Part shown: positions 36,072 through 44,265 of the stretch, one piece after another
Layout of the letters: every line of letters starts with the position of its first letter
Numbering within the stretch: position 1 is the stretch's first letter
DNA from: an uncultured Bacilli bacterium
GTDB lineage: Bacteria > Bacillota_I > Bacilli_A > RF39 > UBA660
DNA: 64,000 bases
Assembly (NCBI GenBank): GCA_934141535.1
Contig: CAKPCH010000007.1
Location: forward strand, 1-64,000
Direction: 5' to 3'
Position numbers and translations under genes: made by a program
Notes under the pieces: generated by a model
What the model was told of the DNA's origin: nothing
Databases searched by the model: none
Seen by the model: the letters and a program-made list of their open reading frames with translations, nothing else

Positions 36072-38378
36072 ATGTATAATAATTTTACAGAAGAAGCAAG
36101 AAAAATACTTATAGGTGCTAAAGAAGAAATGAAAAAATTAAAACATCCTTATGTAGGAAGTGAACATCTTCTTTTATCAATATTAAAAAGTAAAAATGAT
36201 ATTAGCAATAAATTAAATGATTATAATTTAAATTATGAAAAATTTAAAAAAGAACTAATTAATGTAGTTGGTATGGGAAGTAAAGAATCAGAATGTTTTC
36301 TTTATACACCATTATTAAAAAGAGTAATGGAAAATGCTATATATGATAGTAAAGAAAATAATAATGGTAATGTAACTGTCGCACATTTATTTTCTTCTCT
36401 TTTAGAAGAAGGAGAAGGAATAGCTATTAGATTATTAATAGGTATGGATATAGATATAGATGAATTATATCATGAGTTTACATATAAACTTCCAATAAAA
36501 AAATCAAAAGGTAAAAAATTACTAATAGATGAGATGGGTATAGATTTAACTAATCTTGCTAGTCAAAATAAAATAGATCCAGTAGTAGGTAGAGATTTGG
36601 AAATAAAAAGAGTAATTGAAATATTAAGTAGAAGAAAGAAAAATAATCCAATATTAATAGGGAGTGCTGGAGTAGGTAAAACTGCAATAGTAGAAGAATT
36701 AGCGCGACTTATAAGTATAGGAGAGGTGCCTAGTAACTTAAAAAATAAAAGAATAATAAGTTTAAATATGGCAACTACAGTTGCTGGTACTAAATATAGA
36801 GGTGAATTTGAAGAAAGAGTAAATAAATTATTAACAGAATTAGAAGAAAATGAAGATATTATATTATTTATAGATGAAATACATACACTAGTAGGAGCTG
36901 GAGGTGCTGAAGGAGCAATAGATGCATCAAATATATTTAAGCCTGCTTTAGCACGTAATAAAATGAGATTAATAGGCGCTACAACAACACAAGAATATAA
37001 AAAATTTATTAGTGATGATAAAGCACTTGATAGAAGATTTCAAAAAGTAGAAGTAAAAGAACCAGATAAAAAAACATTAAAGCAAATATTAATGAAATTA
37101 ACAGATACATATTCAAAATATCATAAAGCTTTAATAAGTGAAGAAATAATAGATTATATAATTGATTTTTCAGATAAATATATAAAAAATAGATATGAAC
37201 CAGATAAATCAATAGATATATTAGATGAAGTATGCGCACACGTTTCATTAAAAGAAAATAAAAAATTAAAACACTATAATGAACTTACTAAAGAATTAAA
37301 TAAGATATTAAAAATAAAAAAAGAATCACTACTTAATAAAGATTATAATAAAGCAAGTGAATATAAAGAAAAAGAAAATGAATTAATGACTAAAATTAAT
37401 AAATTAGAATTATATTTATCACAAGAAAACAATAATATAATTACTAAAGATGACGTTATAGAAATAGTAAGTAGAAAGTGTAATGTACCTATATATGAAA
37501 GAGAACATTTTAATGAATCAGAAATATTATCATTTAAAAAATATTTAAAATCTAATATAATAGGTCAAGATAATATAATAGAAGAATTAATAAGAGTATA
37601 TAAAAAATTAAAATTAGGTCTAAAAGATGATAATATGTGTATGTCTATGCTATTTACTGGACCAAGTGGAGTAGGAAAAACAAAACTAGCTAAATTATTT
37701 TCTAGCCATATATTTAATAACGTAATAAAACTAGATATGAGTGAATTTAGTGAACCACATTCAGTAAGTAAATTAATGGGGTCACCTGCTGGATATGTAG
37801 GTTATAATGATAGTAAAAATATATTTGAAAGTATAAAAGATAATCCTTTTTCAATAATAATATTAGATGAAATAGAAAAAGCACATCCTAATATAATAAA
37901 TCTTTTATATCAAATATTAGATGAAAGTAAATTAAAAGATTCTAAAGGAGAAGATATATATTTTAATAACTGTATGATAATTATGACTTCTAATATAGGA
38001 TATTTTAATGAATGTATAGGATTTACAGAAGATAAAAAGAATAACACTTCACTTCATGAAACTTTTGGTGTACCATTTATAAATAGAATAGATAATATAT
38101 TTAATTTTAATTATTTATCAAAAGATAATATAAAAGATATTATAAAATTAAATATAAAAGAATTAAAACAAAAATATAAAAACAAAGGTATTACATTAAA
38201 AATAAGTGATAATATAATAGAAGAATTAATAGAGTTATCTAATTATAGAGAATATGGTGCTAGAAAGATAGAAAAAATAATAAAAAATAATATAGAATCT
38301 ATAATAATTAATGAAATTATAGATGGTAAAAAAAATATAAATATAAAAAAAATAAAAAAAGAAAAAGTAAACTCGTAA
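36072..38378 (+). CDS. clpC: ATP-dependent protease ATPase subunit ClpC
   Basis: A 768-residue Hsp100 unfoldase. The N-domain (1-140) binds adaptors. The first AAA module has GSAGVGKTA (around 202) and LFIDEIHTLVGAG. A middle coiled coil with a UVR-like segment spans about 410-455. The second AAA module has GPSGVGKTK and IILDEIEKAH. The loop CIGFTEDKK near 655 has the IGF tripeptide that docks on ClpP. The ctsR-mcsA-mcsB genes that often precede clpC are absent. RBS GGAGGGAT. It should feed substrates, including regulators, to ClpP. Confidence 0.94.
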   Translation: MYNNFTEEARKILIGAKEEMKKLKHPYVGSEHLLLSILKSKNDISNKLNDYNLNYEKFKKELINVVGMGSKESECFLYTPLLKRVMENAIYDSKENNNGNVTVAHLFSSLLEEGEGIAIRLLIGMDIDIDELYHEFTYKLPIKKSKGKKLLIDEMGIDLTNLASQNKIDPVVGRDLEIKRVIEILSRRKKNNPILIGSAGVGKTAIVEELARLISIGEVPSNLKNKRIISLNMATTVAGTKYRGEFEERVNKLLTELEENEDIILFIDEIHTLVGAGGAEGAIDASNIFKPALARNKMRLIGATTTQEYKKFISDDKALDRRFQKVEVKEPDKKTLKQILMKLTDTYSKYHKALISEEIIDYIIDFSDKYIKNRYEPDKSIDILDEVCAHVSLKENKKLKHYNELTKELNKILKIKKESLLNKDYNKASEYKEKENELMTKINKLELYLSQENNNIITKDDVIEIVSRKCNVPIYEREHFNESEILSFKKYLKSNIIGQDNIIEELIRVYKKLKLGLKDDNMCMSMLFTGPSGVGKTKLAKLFSSHIFNNVIKLDMSEFSEPHSVSKLMGSPAGYVGYNDSKNIFESIKDNPFSIIILDEIEKAHPNIINLLYQILDESKLKDSKGEDIYFNNCMIIMTSNIGYFNECIGFTEDKKNNTSLHETFGVPFINRIDNIFNFNYLSKDNIKDIIKLNIKELKQKYKNKGITLKISDNIIEELIELSNYREYGARKIEKIIKNNIESIIINEIIDGKKNINIKKIKKEKVNS

Positions 38379-38398
38379 AAAACACTTTTCTTTTTTTT
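38360..38398 (+). terminator. Terminator of clpC
   Basis: AAGAAAAAGT and ACTTTTCTTT flank an AT-rich loop, followed by a long T run. Confidence 0.55.
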
Positions 38399-38431
38399 AA
38401 AATATGCTATAATTATAAGTAGGGTGATGCT

Positions 38432-38974
38432 ATGGACAATTTAGAACTAATTAAATTAAGTTTACAAAATAATCCTAATATAGATAATAGTGTAAAAGAA
38501 AAATTATATACATTAGTTACTATTTTTCATAATAAATTACCTCAAATTAATTTAACAAAATTAAGTGAAAAATTAAAAACAGTAAGTTTTGGAAAAATAG
38601 GTAAGTTTGAAAGACGCGGAAATTATTGTTATGATGTATTTAAAAATCAAATATTACTTTCAAGTAATATAGAAGGTAATTATGATATAGATCATATATT
38701 TATGAAAGCAATATTAGAAATGGCTACATCTACTAATAAATTTACAGGATTTAATTCAGATGAAAGATTATCAGCACTTAATCTTGCTTATAATGAAATA
38801 CTTGCTAATTACATAATAGGAAATGAAGGGGAATCTGATTTAGAAGAAGAAATGTTAATAGTTAATCTTTTAAGTCATATAGTTGGTAAAGATACTATGT
38901 TTAATTCTTATTTTACGAATAATGGGGAGCCTATAATAAAAGCTATGCAAGATGCGGAGGTAGGAATGCTATGA
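38432..38974 (+). CDS. Hypothetical protein, 180 residues
   Basis: A soluble protein with no recognised family. Segments IDHIFMKAILEMATSTNK and YNEILANYIIGNEGES suggest a mostly helical fold; the latter recalls the immobile-gene-type helical bundles but gives no catalytic motif. Start has GGTGATGCT as ribosome site. It overlaps the next gene by four bases (ATGA), so the two act as a pair. Confidence 0.65.
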   Translation: MDNLELIKLSLQNNPNIDNSVKEKLYTLVTIFHNKLPQINLTKLSEKLKTVSFGKIGKFERRGNYCYDVFKNQILLSSNIEGNYDIDHIFMKAILEMATSTNKFTGFNSDERLSALNLAYNEILANYIIGNEGESDLEEEMLIVNLLSHIVGKDTMFNSYFTNNGEPIIKAMQDAEVGML

Positions 38975-39327
38975 GTATAACAAGTAGACCAAGTGATTTA
39001 TTATGTGAATATACAAAATTATTACATCAACAAAAACTAAGTGGAGTAGTTCAAAATGATTTATTTTCTAAAATATTAATATTAGAAGGAGATTTCTTAG
39101 CTAATAAAGTAAAGCAAGGTAAATTAAGTGAAAATGAAATAGAGAGTGTAAGAGCTTTATTTCCAAGTAATGATTCTTATTTTTCTATTAAACATGATAA
39201 TATAGAAAAAGCAAATAAAACTATGAATGAAAGTATAGATATGGCATGTGCTTATATGGAAGAGCGAAATGTTAAAGTTAATGTGCCGAATGAATTTAAT
39301 ACATTAAGAAAAGGTTTTAGATTATAG
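38971..39327 (+). CDS. Hypothetical protein, 118 residues
   Basis: A soluble, helical protein coupled to the preceding gene by an ATGA overlap, with RBS GGAGGTAGG. No motif recognised. The pair may be two subunits of one complex, judged only from the coupling. Confidence 0.6.
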   Translation: MSITSRPSDLLCEYTKLLHQQKLSGVVQNDLFSKILILEGDFLANKVKQGKLSENEIESVRALFPSNDSYFSIKHDNIEKANKTMNESIDMACAYMEERNVKVNVPNEFNTLRKGFRL

Positions 39328-39336
39328 AAATAAGAA

Positions 39337-39378
39337 CAAGTAAATATTTTCATGTTTTTGAAAATATTACTTTTTTTT
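39337..39378 (+). terminator. Terminator upstream of surface protein C, copy of the one at 17054
   Basis: AAGTAAATATTTTC (39338-39351) pairs with GAAAATATTACTT (39360-39372) with one bulge; eight T residues follow. Nearly the same sequence precedes surface protein B. Confidence 0.75.
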
Positions 39379-39411
39379 GTAATACAAAAATATAAAAAAT
39401 AGTAATATGTG

Positions 39412-39442
39412 GTAAACTATAAATAGAAAGTAGGAAGTATGC
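39412..39442 (+). promoter_or_regulatory. Conserved leader of surface protein C
   Basis: GTAAACTATAAATAGAA then GTAGGAAGTAT, the same leader as in copies A and B, here followed by an extra GC before ATG. Confidence 0.5.
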
Positions 39443-40708
39443 ATGGGATATGGTAGAAGAAATACAACATTAATATTAATAATAACATTAGTAAGTGTAC
39501 TGGGTTTAAGTATAGCCTTTGCAGCTTTTTCAAGTTCTTTAAAGGTGAAGGGTAATGCTACAATAACACCAGATTCAGGTAACTTTAAAGTAGTATTCTC
39601 AAGTAGTAGTACATCATTGTCTACTACTAATGTGAGTGTAACAAAAACTGGAAATGCTACTGCAAGTACACCAACAATAGATAACAGTGAAAATCCAACA
39701 ATTAAAAACTTAAGTGCATCATTTACTGCACCTGGAGAAAAAGTAGAATACACATTTTATGCAAGAAATGAAGGAAGTTATGATGCATACTTAAGTAGTG
39801 TAGTATTTAACAATATAAAAGGTAAAACATCATTTAAAGAATGTGTAGCAGGAACAGGAACAACATCATCATTAGTATCAGCAGCCTGTAATGGAATAAA
39901 AGTAACAACAACAGTATTAAGTGATGTATATACAGAAACTACGTTAAATATAACAAATCATGTATTAAAGAAAAGCAATAGTGAAGTAGTAAAGGTAACA
40001 ATTGAATATGCAAGTGGCTCAAGCGTAGCAGATGGCCCATTTACAATAAATTTTGGAAAAATATATTTAACATATGGCTCAACAAGTTTAAGTGGAATGC
40101 CAACAATACCAGAAGAACCAACACTATGTACCGCAGTAACTACTGCTACTACAGGAAACATACCAACTGGAAGTTTTAACTACGGCGATGAGTACACATG
40201 TGATGTAGGAGATAATTATTCAAATACATTCTTTGTACTAGAAAACAAAGCAGATACAGTAAGTTTAATCATGAAAGAAAATTATACAGATTCATATGTG
40301 CCAAAAACTTTAGCTTGGTGTACAGATGGAGGAGATGATAATACTTGTAAAAATATAAGTACAACAGGAAGTGAAGCCCCAGAAGGTAAAGATTATTTAG
40401 GTCATATTAAAAGTATCTTTAATAAAGATGATGTAGAAGTGAGCTTTCCAACATATGATCAAATATATAAAGCAGCAGGAAATAAAACATCTGACCTATC
40501 AACATGGATATATGATTATTTAAAGGATACAACACATCCAGTATCGGGAGTATCTGGTTATTGGACAATAACTCCTGCTAGTAACTTTCTCAATACGTGG
40601 ATTGTTTACTTTAATTATGTTGGTCGCTTGTACAACGACGAAGTTAGTCTTTCTGGCTTATTTGGTGTTCGTCCAGTTATAACAATATCTAAATCAGATA
40701 TTCAATAA
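39443..40708 (+). CDS. TasA/camelysin-like surface protein C with GDEYTC domain
   Basis: A 421-residue paralogue of the proteins at 6727 and 17218. Signal or anchor helix at 10-30; TasA-like domain to about 225; then CTAVTTATTGNIP, GDEYTCDVGD, FFVLEN, VSLIMKENYTDS, GYWTITP and FGVRPVITIS. Between TP and GVRP (40577-40675) the codons end almost only in T or C (just GAA, TTA and CCA end in A) and GC is 38%, higher than the rest. The protein differs from copy A at most residues there but keeps W, V, L and VS positions. This again fits a diversified lectin-like tip, less strikingly than copy A. Confidence 0.77.
   Translation: MGYGRRNTTLILIITLVSVLGLSIAFAAFSSSLKVKGNATITPDSGNFKVVFSSSSTSLSTTNVSVTKTGNATASTPTIDNSENPTIKNLSASFTAPGEKVEYTFYARNEGSYDAYLSSVVFNNIKGKTSFKECVAGTGTTSSLVSAACNGIKVTTTVLSDVYTETTLNITNHVLKKSNSEVVKVTIEYASGSSVADGPFTINFGKIYLTYGSTSLSGMPTIPEEPTLCTAVTTATTGNIPTGSFNYGDEYTCDVGDNYSNTFFVLENKADTVSLIMKENYTDSYVPKTLAWCTDGGDDNTCKNISTTGSEAPEGKDYLGHIKSIFNKDDVEVSFPTYDQIYKAAGNKTSDLSTWIYDYLKDTTHPVSGVSGYWTITPASNFLNTWIVYFNYVGRLYNDEVSLSGLFGVRPVITISKSDIQ
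40577..40675 (+). other. Second candidate variable region (surface protein C)
   Basis: 38 of 99 bases are G or C and 20 are A. Compared with copy A, agreement holds at TGG, GTT, TTG and the 3' 14-mer CGTCCAGTTATAAC (40670-40683). Many differing codons keep a T or C third base (TAC/CAC, AAC/TGC, TAC/AGC, GAC/GGC), so most first- and second-base differences involve an A in one copy. Confidence 0.4.
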
Positions 40709-40717
40709 TTAAAGTGT

Positions 40718-40757
40718 AAAGTAATATACAAGTTATCTTGTATTTTTACTTTTTTTA
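40718..40757 (+). terminator. Terminator of surface protein C
   Basis: AAAGTAATATACAAG (40718-40732), loop TTAT, CTTGTATTTTTACTTT (40737-40752), then T residues. Confidence 0.7.
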
Positions 40758-40791
40758 TATTAAAATGATATATAGAAAGTAGAGGAGTAGT

Positions 40792-41769
40792 ATGAAATTT
40801 AAAAACAACGGTTTTACATTGATAGAATTGTTGGCAGTTATAGTAATATTAGCTATTATTGCATTAATTGCAACCCCAGTAGTATTAAATATAATAAAAG
40901 ACACTAAAAATTCATCAACAGAAAGAAGCGCTGAATTATATTTATCACAAGTAACAGAAGAAATAGTACGTTATAATATGACACATCCAGGAGCAACTTT
41001 TAATCCAACAGAATGTGTATTACAAAGCAATGGTTTAAAGTGTGATGGTATAGAAGAAGTTATTACAGTAAGTGTAACTGGTCAAACACCAGAAATAGGT
41101 AGTACAATATTATTATCAAATGGAAGTGTAGTAGGTTTAAAGAATTTTAAAATGGATTCTAAGAATTTAATATATGATAATGGTAAAGTAAAAGAAGGAG
41201 AAGAGAATGTTTCAAAACCAATTTGTACAAAAGTAACAGTAGCAACTACAGGTAACGTACCTAGTGGAAATTTTGAATATGGGGATGAATATACATGTGA
41301 CGTTGGAGATGGAGAGTTAAAGACATTCTTTGTACTTGCTAAAACAGATACTGATGTATCATTAATTATGAATAAGAATTTAGGTACTGATGTTACTTGG
41401 TCAGAGGATAATAGTAATCATAAAAGTGAAGATGAATCTTATCATGCTACAGTAGCTAAAGCTGCATTGAAAGAATATACTGCAGGTTGGACAAAATTAA
41501 CTCAAGCACAAGTAGCACTCCCAACAGGACAACAAATTGCAGATGCTATAGGTTCAAGCTATACTTCATCAGATGAATTTAGTAAAATTATATCACTTGA
41601 TTGGTTAATAGGTGAAAATTATTGGACATCAACTCCAGTAACAGGTAAGTCTCCTACATCAACAAATAGTGCATGGTGTGTAATAGATAATAGATTATTT
41701 ACAGAGTTTGTTAATCAAACTTTAGGTATTCGTGCAGTTATAACAATTCCTAAATCAAATATTTCATAA
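40792..41769 (+). CDS. Type IV pilin-like protein with one GDEYTCDVGD domain
   Basis: A 325-residue protein. NNGFTLIELLAVIVILAI is a classic class III prepilin signal with Glu at mature position 5, then a ComGC-like helix up to about residue 40. After a linker come CTKVTVATTGNVPSG, GDEYTCDVGD, FFVLAK, NYWTSTP, SAWCVIDN and GIRAVITI (Ala replaces the usual Pro in RPVITI). The family's domain is thus carried by a pilin stalk as well as by TasA-like stalks. No pilus assembly genes are nearby, so machinery must be elsewhere. RBS GAGGAGT. Confidence 0.8.
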   Translation: MKFKNNGFTLIELLAVIVILAIIALIATPVVLNIIKDTKNSSTERSAELYLSQVTEEIVRYNMTHPGATFNPTECVLQSNGLKCDGIEEVITVSVTGQTPEIGSTILLSNGSVVGLKNFKMDSKNLIYDNGKVKEGEENVSKPICTKVTVATTGNVPSGNFEYGDEYTCDVGDGELKTFFVLAKTDTDVSLIMNKNLGTDVTWSEDNSNHKSEDESYHATVAKAALKEYTAGWTKLTQAQVALPTGQQIADAIGSSYTSSDEFSKIISLDWLIGENYWTSTPVTGKSPTSTNSAWCVIDNRLFTEFVNQTLGIRAVITIPKSNIS

Positions 41770-41775
41770 ATACTA

Positions 41776-41807
41776 AAAGTGAACAAGAACTTATGTTCAC
41801 TTTTTTT
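41776..41807 (+). terminator. Terminator of the 40792 gene
   Basis: AAGTGAAC, loop of ten bases, GTTCACTT, then a T run. Confidence 0.75.
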
Positions 41808-41808
41808 A

Positions 41809-41837
41809 TTGACTATAAATTAATAATTTTGTATAAT
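41809..41837 (+). promoter_or_regulatory. dinB promoter
   Basis: TTGACT (41809-41814), 17-base spacer, TATAAT (41832-41837). No LexA-type palindrome is visible here. Confidence 0.7.
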
Positions 41838-41853
41838 TTAAATGGTGATAATA

Positions 41854-43041
41854 ATGAATATATTTATGCACATAGATGTAAATAATGCTTTTTTATCTTG
41901 GACTGCAGTAGATTTATTAAAAAAAGGTTATAAAATAGATATAAGAAATATAGAGGCTGTTATTGGTGGAGATGAACAACAACGACATGGAATAGTGCTT
42001 GCTAAAAGTATAGTAGCAAAACAAAAAGGAGTAAAATCAGCAGAAACTATTAGAGAAGCAAAAAGAAAATGTAATAACCTACAAATACTTAGACCAGATT
42101 ATAAATTATATTCATATATGTCAAATTCATTTTTTGAATTAATAAAGAAATATACACCAGATATAGAAAAACTTAGTATAGATGAATGCTTTATAGATTA
42201 TACAAAAGTTAAAAATTTATATGGTGATCCTATAAAATTTGCATATAAATTAAAAGATGAAATAAAAAGAACTTTAGGATTTACTGTAAATATAGGTATA
42301 GCAAATAATAAGTTATGCGCTAAAATGGCAAGTGATTTTAAAAAGCCAGATAGAGTTCATACATTATTTGATGAAGAAGTAGAAACTAAAATGCATCCAT
42401 TACCAATAGAAGATTTATATGGAGTAGGTAAAAGTACTAGTAAAAAATTAAGAGAATTAAAAATAAATACAATAGGTGATTTAGCACATGCAGATTCTAA
42501 TTTTTTATATAAATATTTTAAAAATCAAACTGTTAAATTAATAGAGAGCGCTAAAGGAATAGATAATAGTGTTATAGTTACAAAAAGGAAAGATACAGAA
42601 GCAATTAGTAGATCTACTACAATTAGTTATAATTTAACATCTTTAGATCAAATTAATAAATATTTATATCCTTTAGTAGAAGATGTTTGTATTCAATTAA
42701 GAAGAAAAAATAAATACGCATCACTAGTAGGAGTTATGTTAAAAGATAATAATTTTAAAACATACTCACATCAAAGAAAATTAAAAAATCCTACTAGTAA
42801 CACAGATGAAATATATAAAACTGCATGTGAGCTTGTAAAGGAATTGTATAATGATGATAGAATAAGATTAGTAGGTATAGCTCTTGGTAAGTTTTCATCG
42901 TCTTCTAATTATCAAATGTCTTTATTTGAAGATATAAAAAAGATAGATAATAATAATGAATTAGATAAAGTAGTAGATAAGCTCAAAAATATATATGGTA
43001 ATAATATAATAAAAAAAGCTTCAGAAATAAAAAAGGATTGA
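41854..43041 (+). CDS. dinB: DNA polymerase IV (Y family)
   Basis: A 395-residue translesion polymerase. The palm starts MHIDVNNAFLSW with the first metal Asp; SIDECFIDYT holds the other catalytic acidic pair; GIANNKLCAKMAS and YGVGKSTSKKL (helix-hairpin-helix) follow, then the little-finger domain. QMSLFED near the C-terminus is a beta-clamp binding motif. ATG 41854 is chosen because GGTGAT lies just upstream; the earlier in-frame ATG at 41842 lies before that site. Confidence 0.93.
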   Translation: MNIFMHIDVNNAFLSWTAVDLLKKGYKIDIRNIEAVIGGDEQQRHGIVLAKSIVAKQKGVKSAETIREAKRKCNNLQILRPDYKLYSYMSNSFFELIKKYTPDIEKLSIDECFIDYTKVKNLYGDPIKFAYKLKDEIKRTLGFTVNIGIANNKLCAKMASDFKKPDRVHTLFDEEVETKMHPLPIEDLYGVGKSTSKKLRELKINTIGDLAHADSNFLYKYFKNQTVKLIESAKGIDNSVIVTKRKDTEAISRSTTISYNLTSLDQINKYLYPLVEDVCIQLRRKNKYASLVGVMLKDNNFKTYSHQRKLKNPTSNTDEIYKTACELVKELYNDDRIRLVGIALGKFSSSSNYQMSLFEDIKKIDNNNELDKVVDKLKNIYGNNIIKKASEIKKD

Positions 43042-43083
43042 TAAAAAGTTATTATAATAGTATAATTTATATAGGTGATTTAA

Positions 43084-43332
43084 ATGGTATATCTATGGCT
43101 TGGAGTAGCACTTTTACTTACATTAATAGAACTAGCAACCAAAACTTTAGTAACTGTTTGGTTTATAGTAAGTGCTGTATTTTCTATGATTTTATCTTTA
43201 TTTGTAGATAATTATTTTATTCAATTTTTAGTATTTATTTTACTTGGTACTCTTTTAATTGCAACTTTTCATGATTATTTATTAAAATTAATTAACCAAA
43301 AAAAGAAAGTAAAAAAAGCTAAAAATAAATAA
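43084..43332 (+). CDS. NfeD-like small membrane protein
   Basis: An 82-residue protein with three to four helices (LWLGVALLLTLIELATKTLVTVWFIV..., cut here) and a basic tail. It matches the membrane part of NfeD proteins but lacks their C-terminal OB-fold domain, so it is either a short form or decayed. RBS GGTGATTT. It directly abuts the CPBP gene. Confidence 0.65.
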   Translation: MVYLWLGVALLLTLIELATKTLVTVWFIVSAVFSMILSLFVDNYFIQFLVFILLGTLLIATFHDYLLKLINQKKKVKKAKNK

Positions 43333-44124
43333 ATGGTCAAATTAAAAAATATGAAAAAGATAAAAGATATAATTAAAGTACTAATTTGGCCTATTATATT
43401 TATGGTAGGTCAATTTTTTATTAATTATATATTTGTTATTATTTTTAATAATAATTTGAAAATGAATAATCAAGAGCTTCTAAATTATATGAAAACAAAA
43501 GAGTATAATATATTGTTAAATGAATATATTAATTCTAAAACACTTATAATAATATTTATAACAGCTATTATATTTATACCTCTTTTTTATCAATTATATA
43601 AAAAATATAAAGTTAAACAAAATAAAAAATTAAATTTATTAGAACCTATATTATTAGGTATTAGTGTATCTTTAACTTATAATATAATTGTTTTTTATTT
43701 AAATACTATATTTTCATTTACAAATCAGTTCGAACTTAGTAATTTATCTATTATAAGTCAAATAATTTCATCTGGTATAATAGGACCTATAATAGAAGAA
43801 TTAGTATTTAGAGGTATTATTTATAATTCATTAAAAGAATCTAATACTAAAGTATTTTCTATAATTATAACTACATTATTGTTTTCTATAATTCATTTAA
43901 ATATTATTAATAGTATATATACTATTTTTGTAGGATTATTACTTATATATTTATATGAAAAATATAAAACTTTAAAAATGCCTATAATAATGCATATATC
44001 TTTAAATTCTACAATAATATTATTACTTCCTATAATTATTAAAAATTATGTAGCACTTAATATATATTTATTAGTAGTAAGTATAAGTATTTTATGTATT
44101 TATATATATAGGTGTATAAAATAA
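43333..44124 (+). CDS. CPBP-family intramembrane metalloprotease
   Basis: A 263-residue membrane protein with about seven helices. Motif 1 is IIEELVFRGIIY (EExxxR), motif 2 is LLFSIIHL with a His, and motif 3 is PIIMHISLN. These residues form the metal site of the CPBP (Abi/Rce1) family, involved in prenyl-protein processing or bacteriocin self-immunity in other bacteria. ATG 43333 follows the previous stop immediately with no clear ribosome site; ATG 43363 (MKKIKD) is an alternative. It sits just before the bacitracin-type resistance module. Confidence 0.82.
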   Translation: MVKLKNMKKIKDIIKVLIWPIIFMVGQFFINYIFVIIFNNNLKMNNQELLNYMKTKEYNILLNEYINSKTLIIIFITAIIFIPLFYQLYKKYKVKQNKKLNLLEPILLGISVSLTYNIIVFYLNTIFSFTNQFELSNLSIISQIISSGIIGPIIEELVFRGIIYNSLKESNTKVFSIIITTLLFSIIHLNIINSIYTIFVGLLLIYLYEKYKTLKMPIIMHISLNSTIILLLPIIIKNYVALNIYLLVVSISILCIYIYRCIK

Positions 44125-44146
44125 TTTATTTTGTGTATTATAATAA

Positions 44147-44165
44147 TGTAAGTGTTACACTTACA
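44147..44165. promoter_or_regulatory. Palindrome TGTAAGTGT-T-ACACTTACA
   Basis: A perfect 9-base inverted repeat around one T, overlapping a TATAAT-like stretch just upstream. It could be an operator; it is too tight a loop to be a normal terminator. Confidence 0.4.
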
Positions 44166-44170
44166 GTTAG

Positions 44171-44202
44171 ATGAAGAACTACTAAAAGTTCTTCATTTTT
44201 TT
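44171..44202 (+). terminator. Terminator before the bce operon
   Basis: ATGAAGAACT (44171-44180), loop ACTAAA, AGTTCTTCAT (44187-44196), then T residues that also begin the palindrome at 44197. Confidence 0.8.
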
Positions 44203-44228
44203 ATCTTACAATATTGTAAGATAAAAAA
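44197..44228. promoter_or_regulatory. 32-nt perfect palindrome, candidate BceR operator
   Basis: Every base pairs from 44197 to 44228 around the centre at 44212/44213. The core TTACA-ATAT-TGTAA (44206-44219) has the TTACA-N4-TGTAA shape seen for bacitracin-type response regulators. It ends about 15 bases before the extended -10 TGTTATAAT (44240-44248), covering the -35 position. A near copy, TTACA-AAAA-AGTAA, lies at 45936-45949 before bceA. Confidence 0.6.
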
Positions 44229-44265
44229 TAATAAAAAAATGTTATAATAAAAAGGGAAGTGAATT

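Noticed and set aside
5068..41769. Reading the repeated surface-domain genes as a mobile element
   Set aside because: No terminal inverted repeats or target-site duplications were found and no recombinase; only the terminator-leader unit of B and C is shared.
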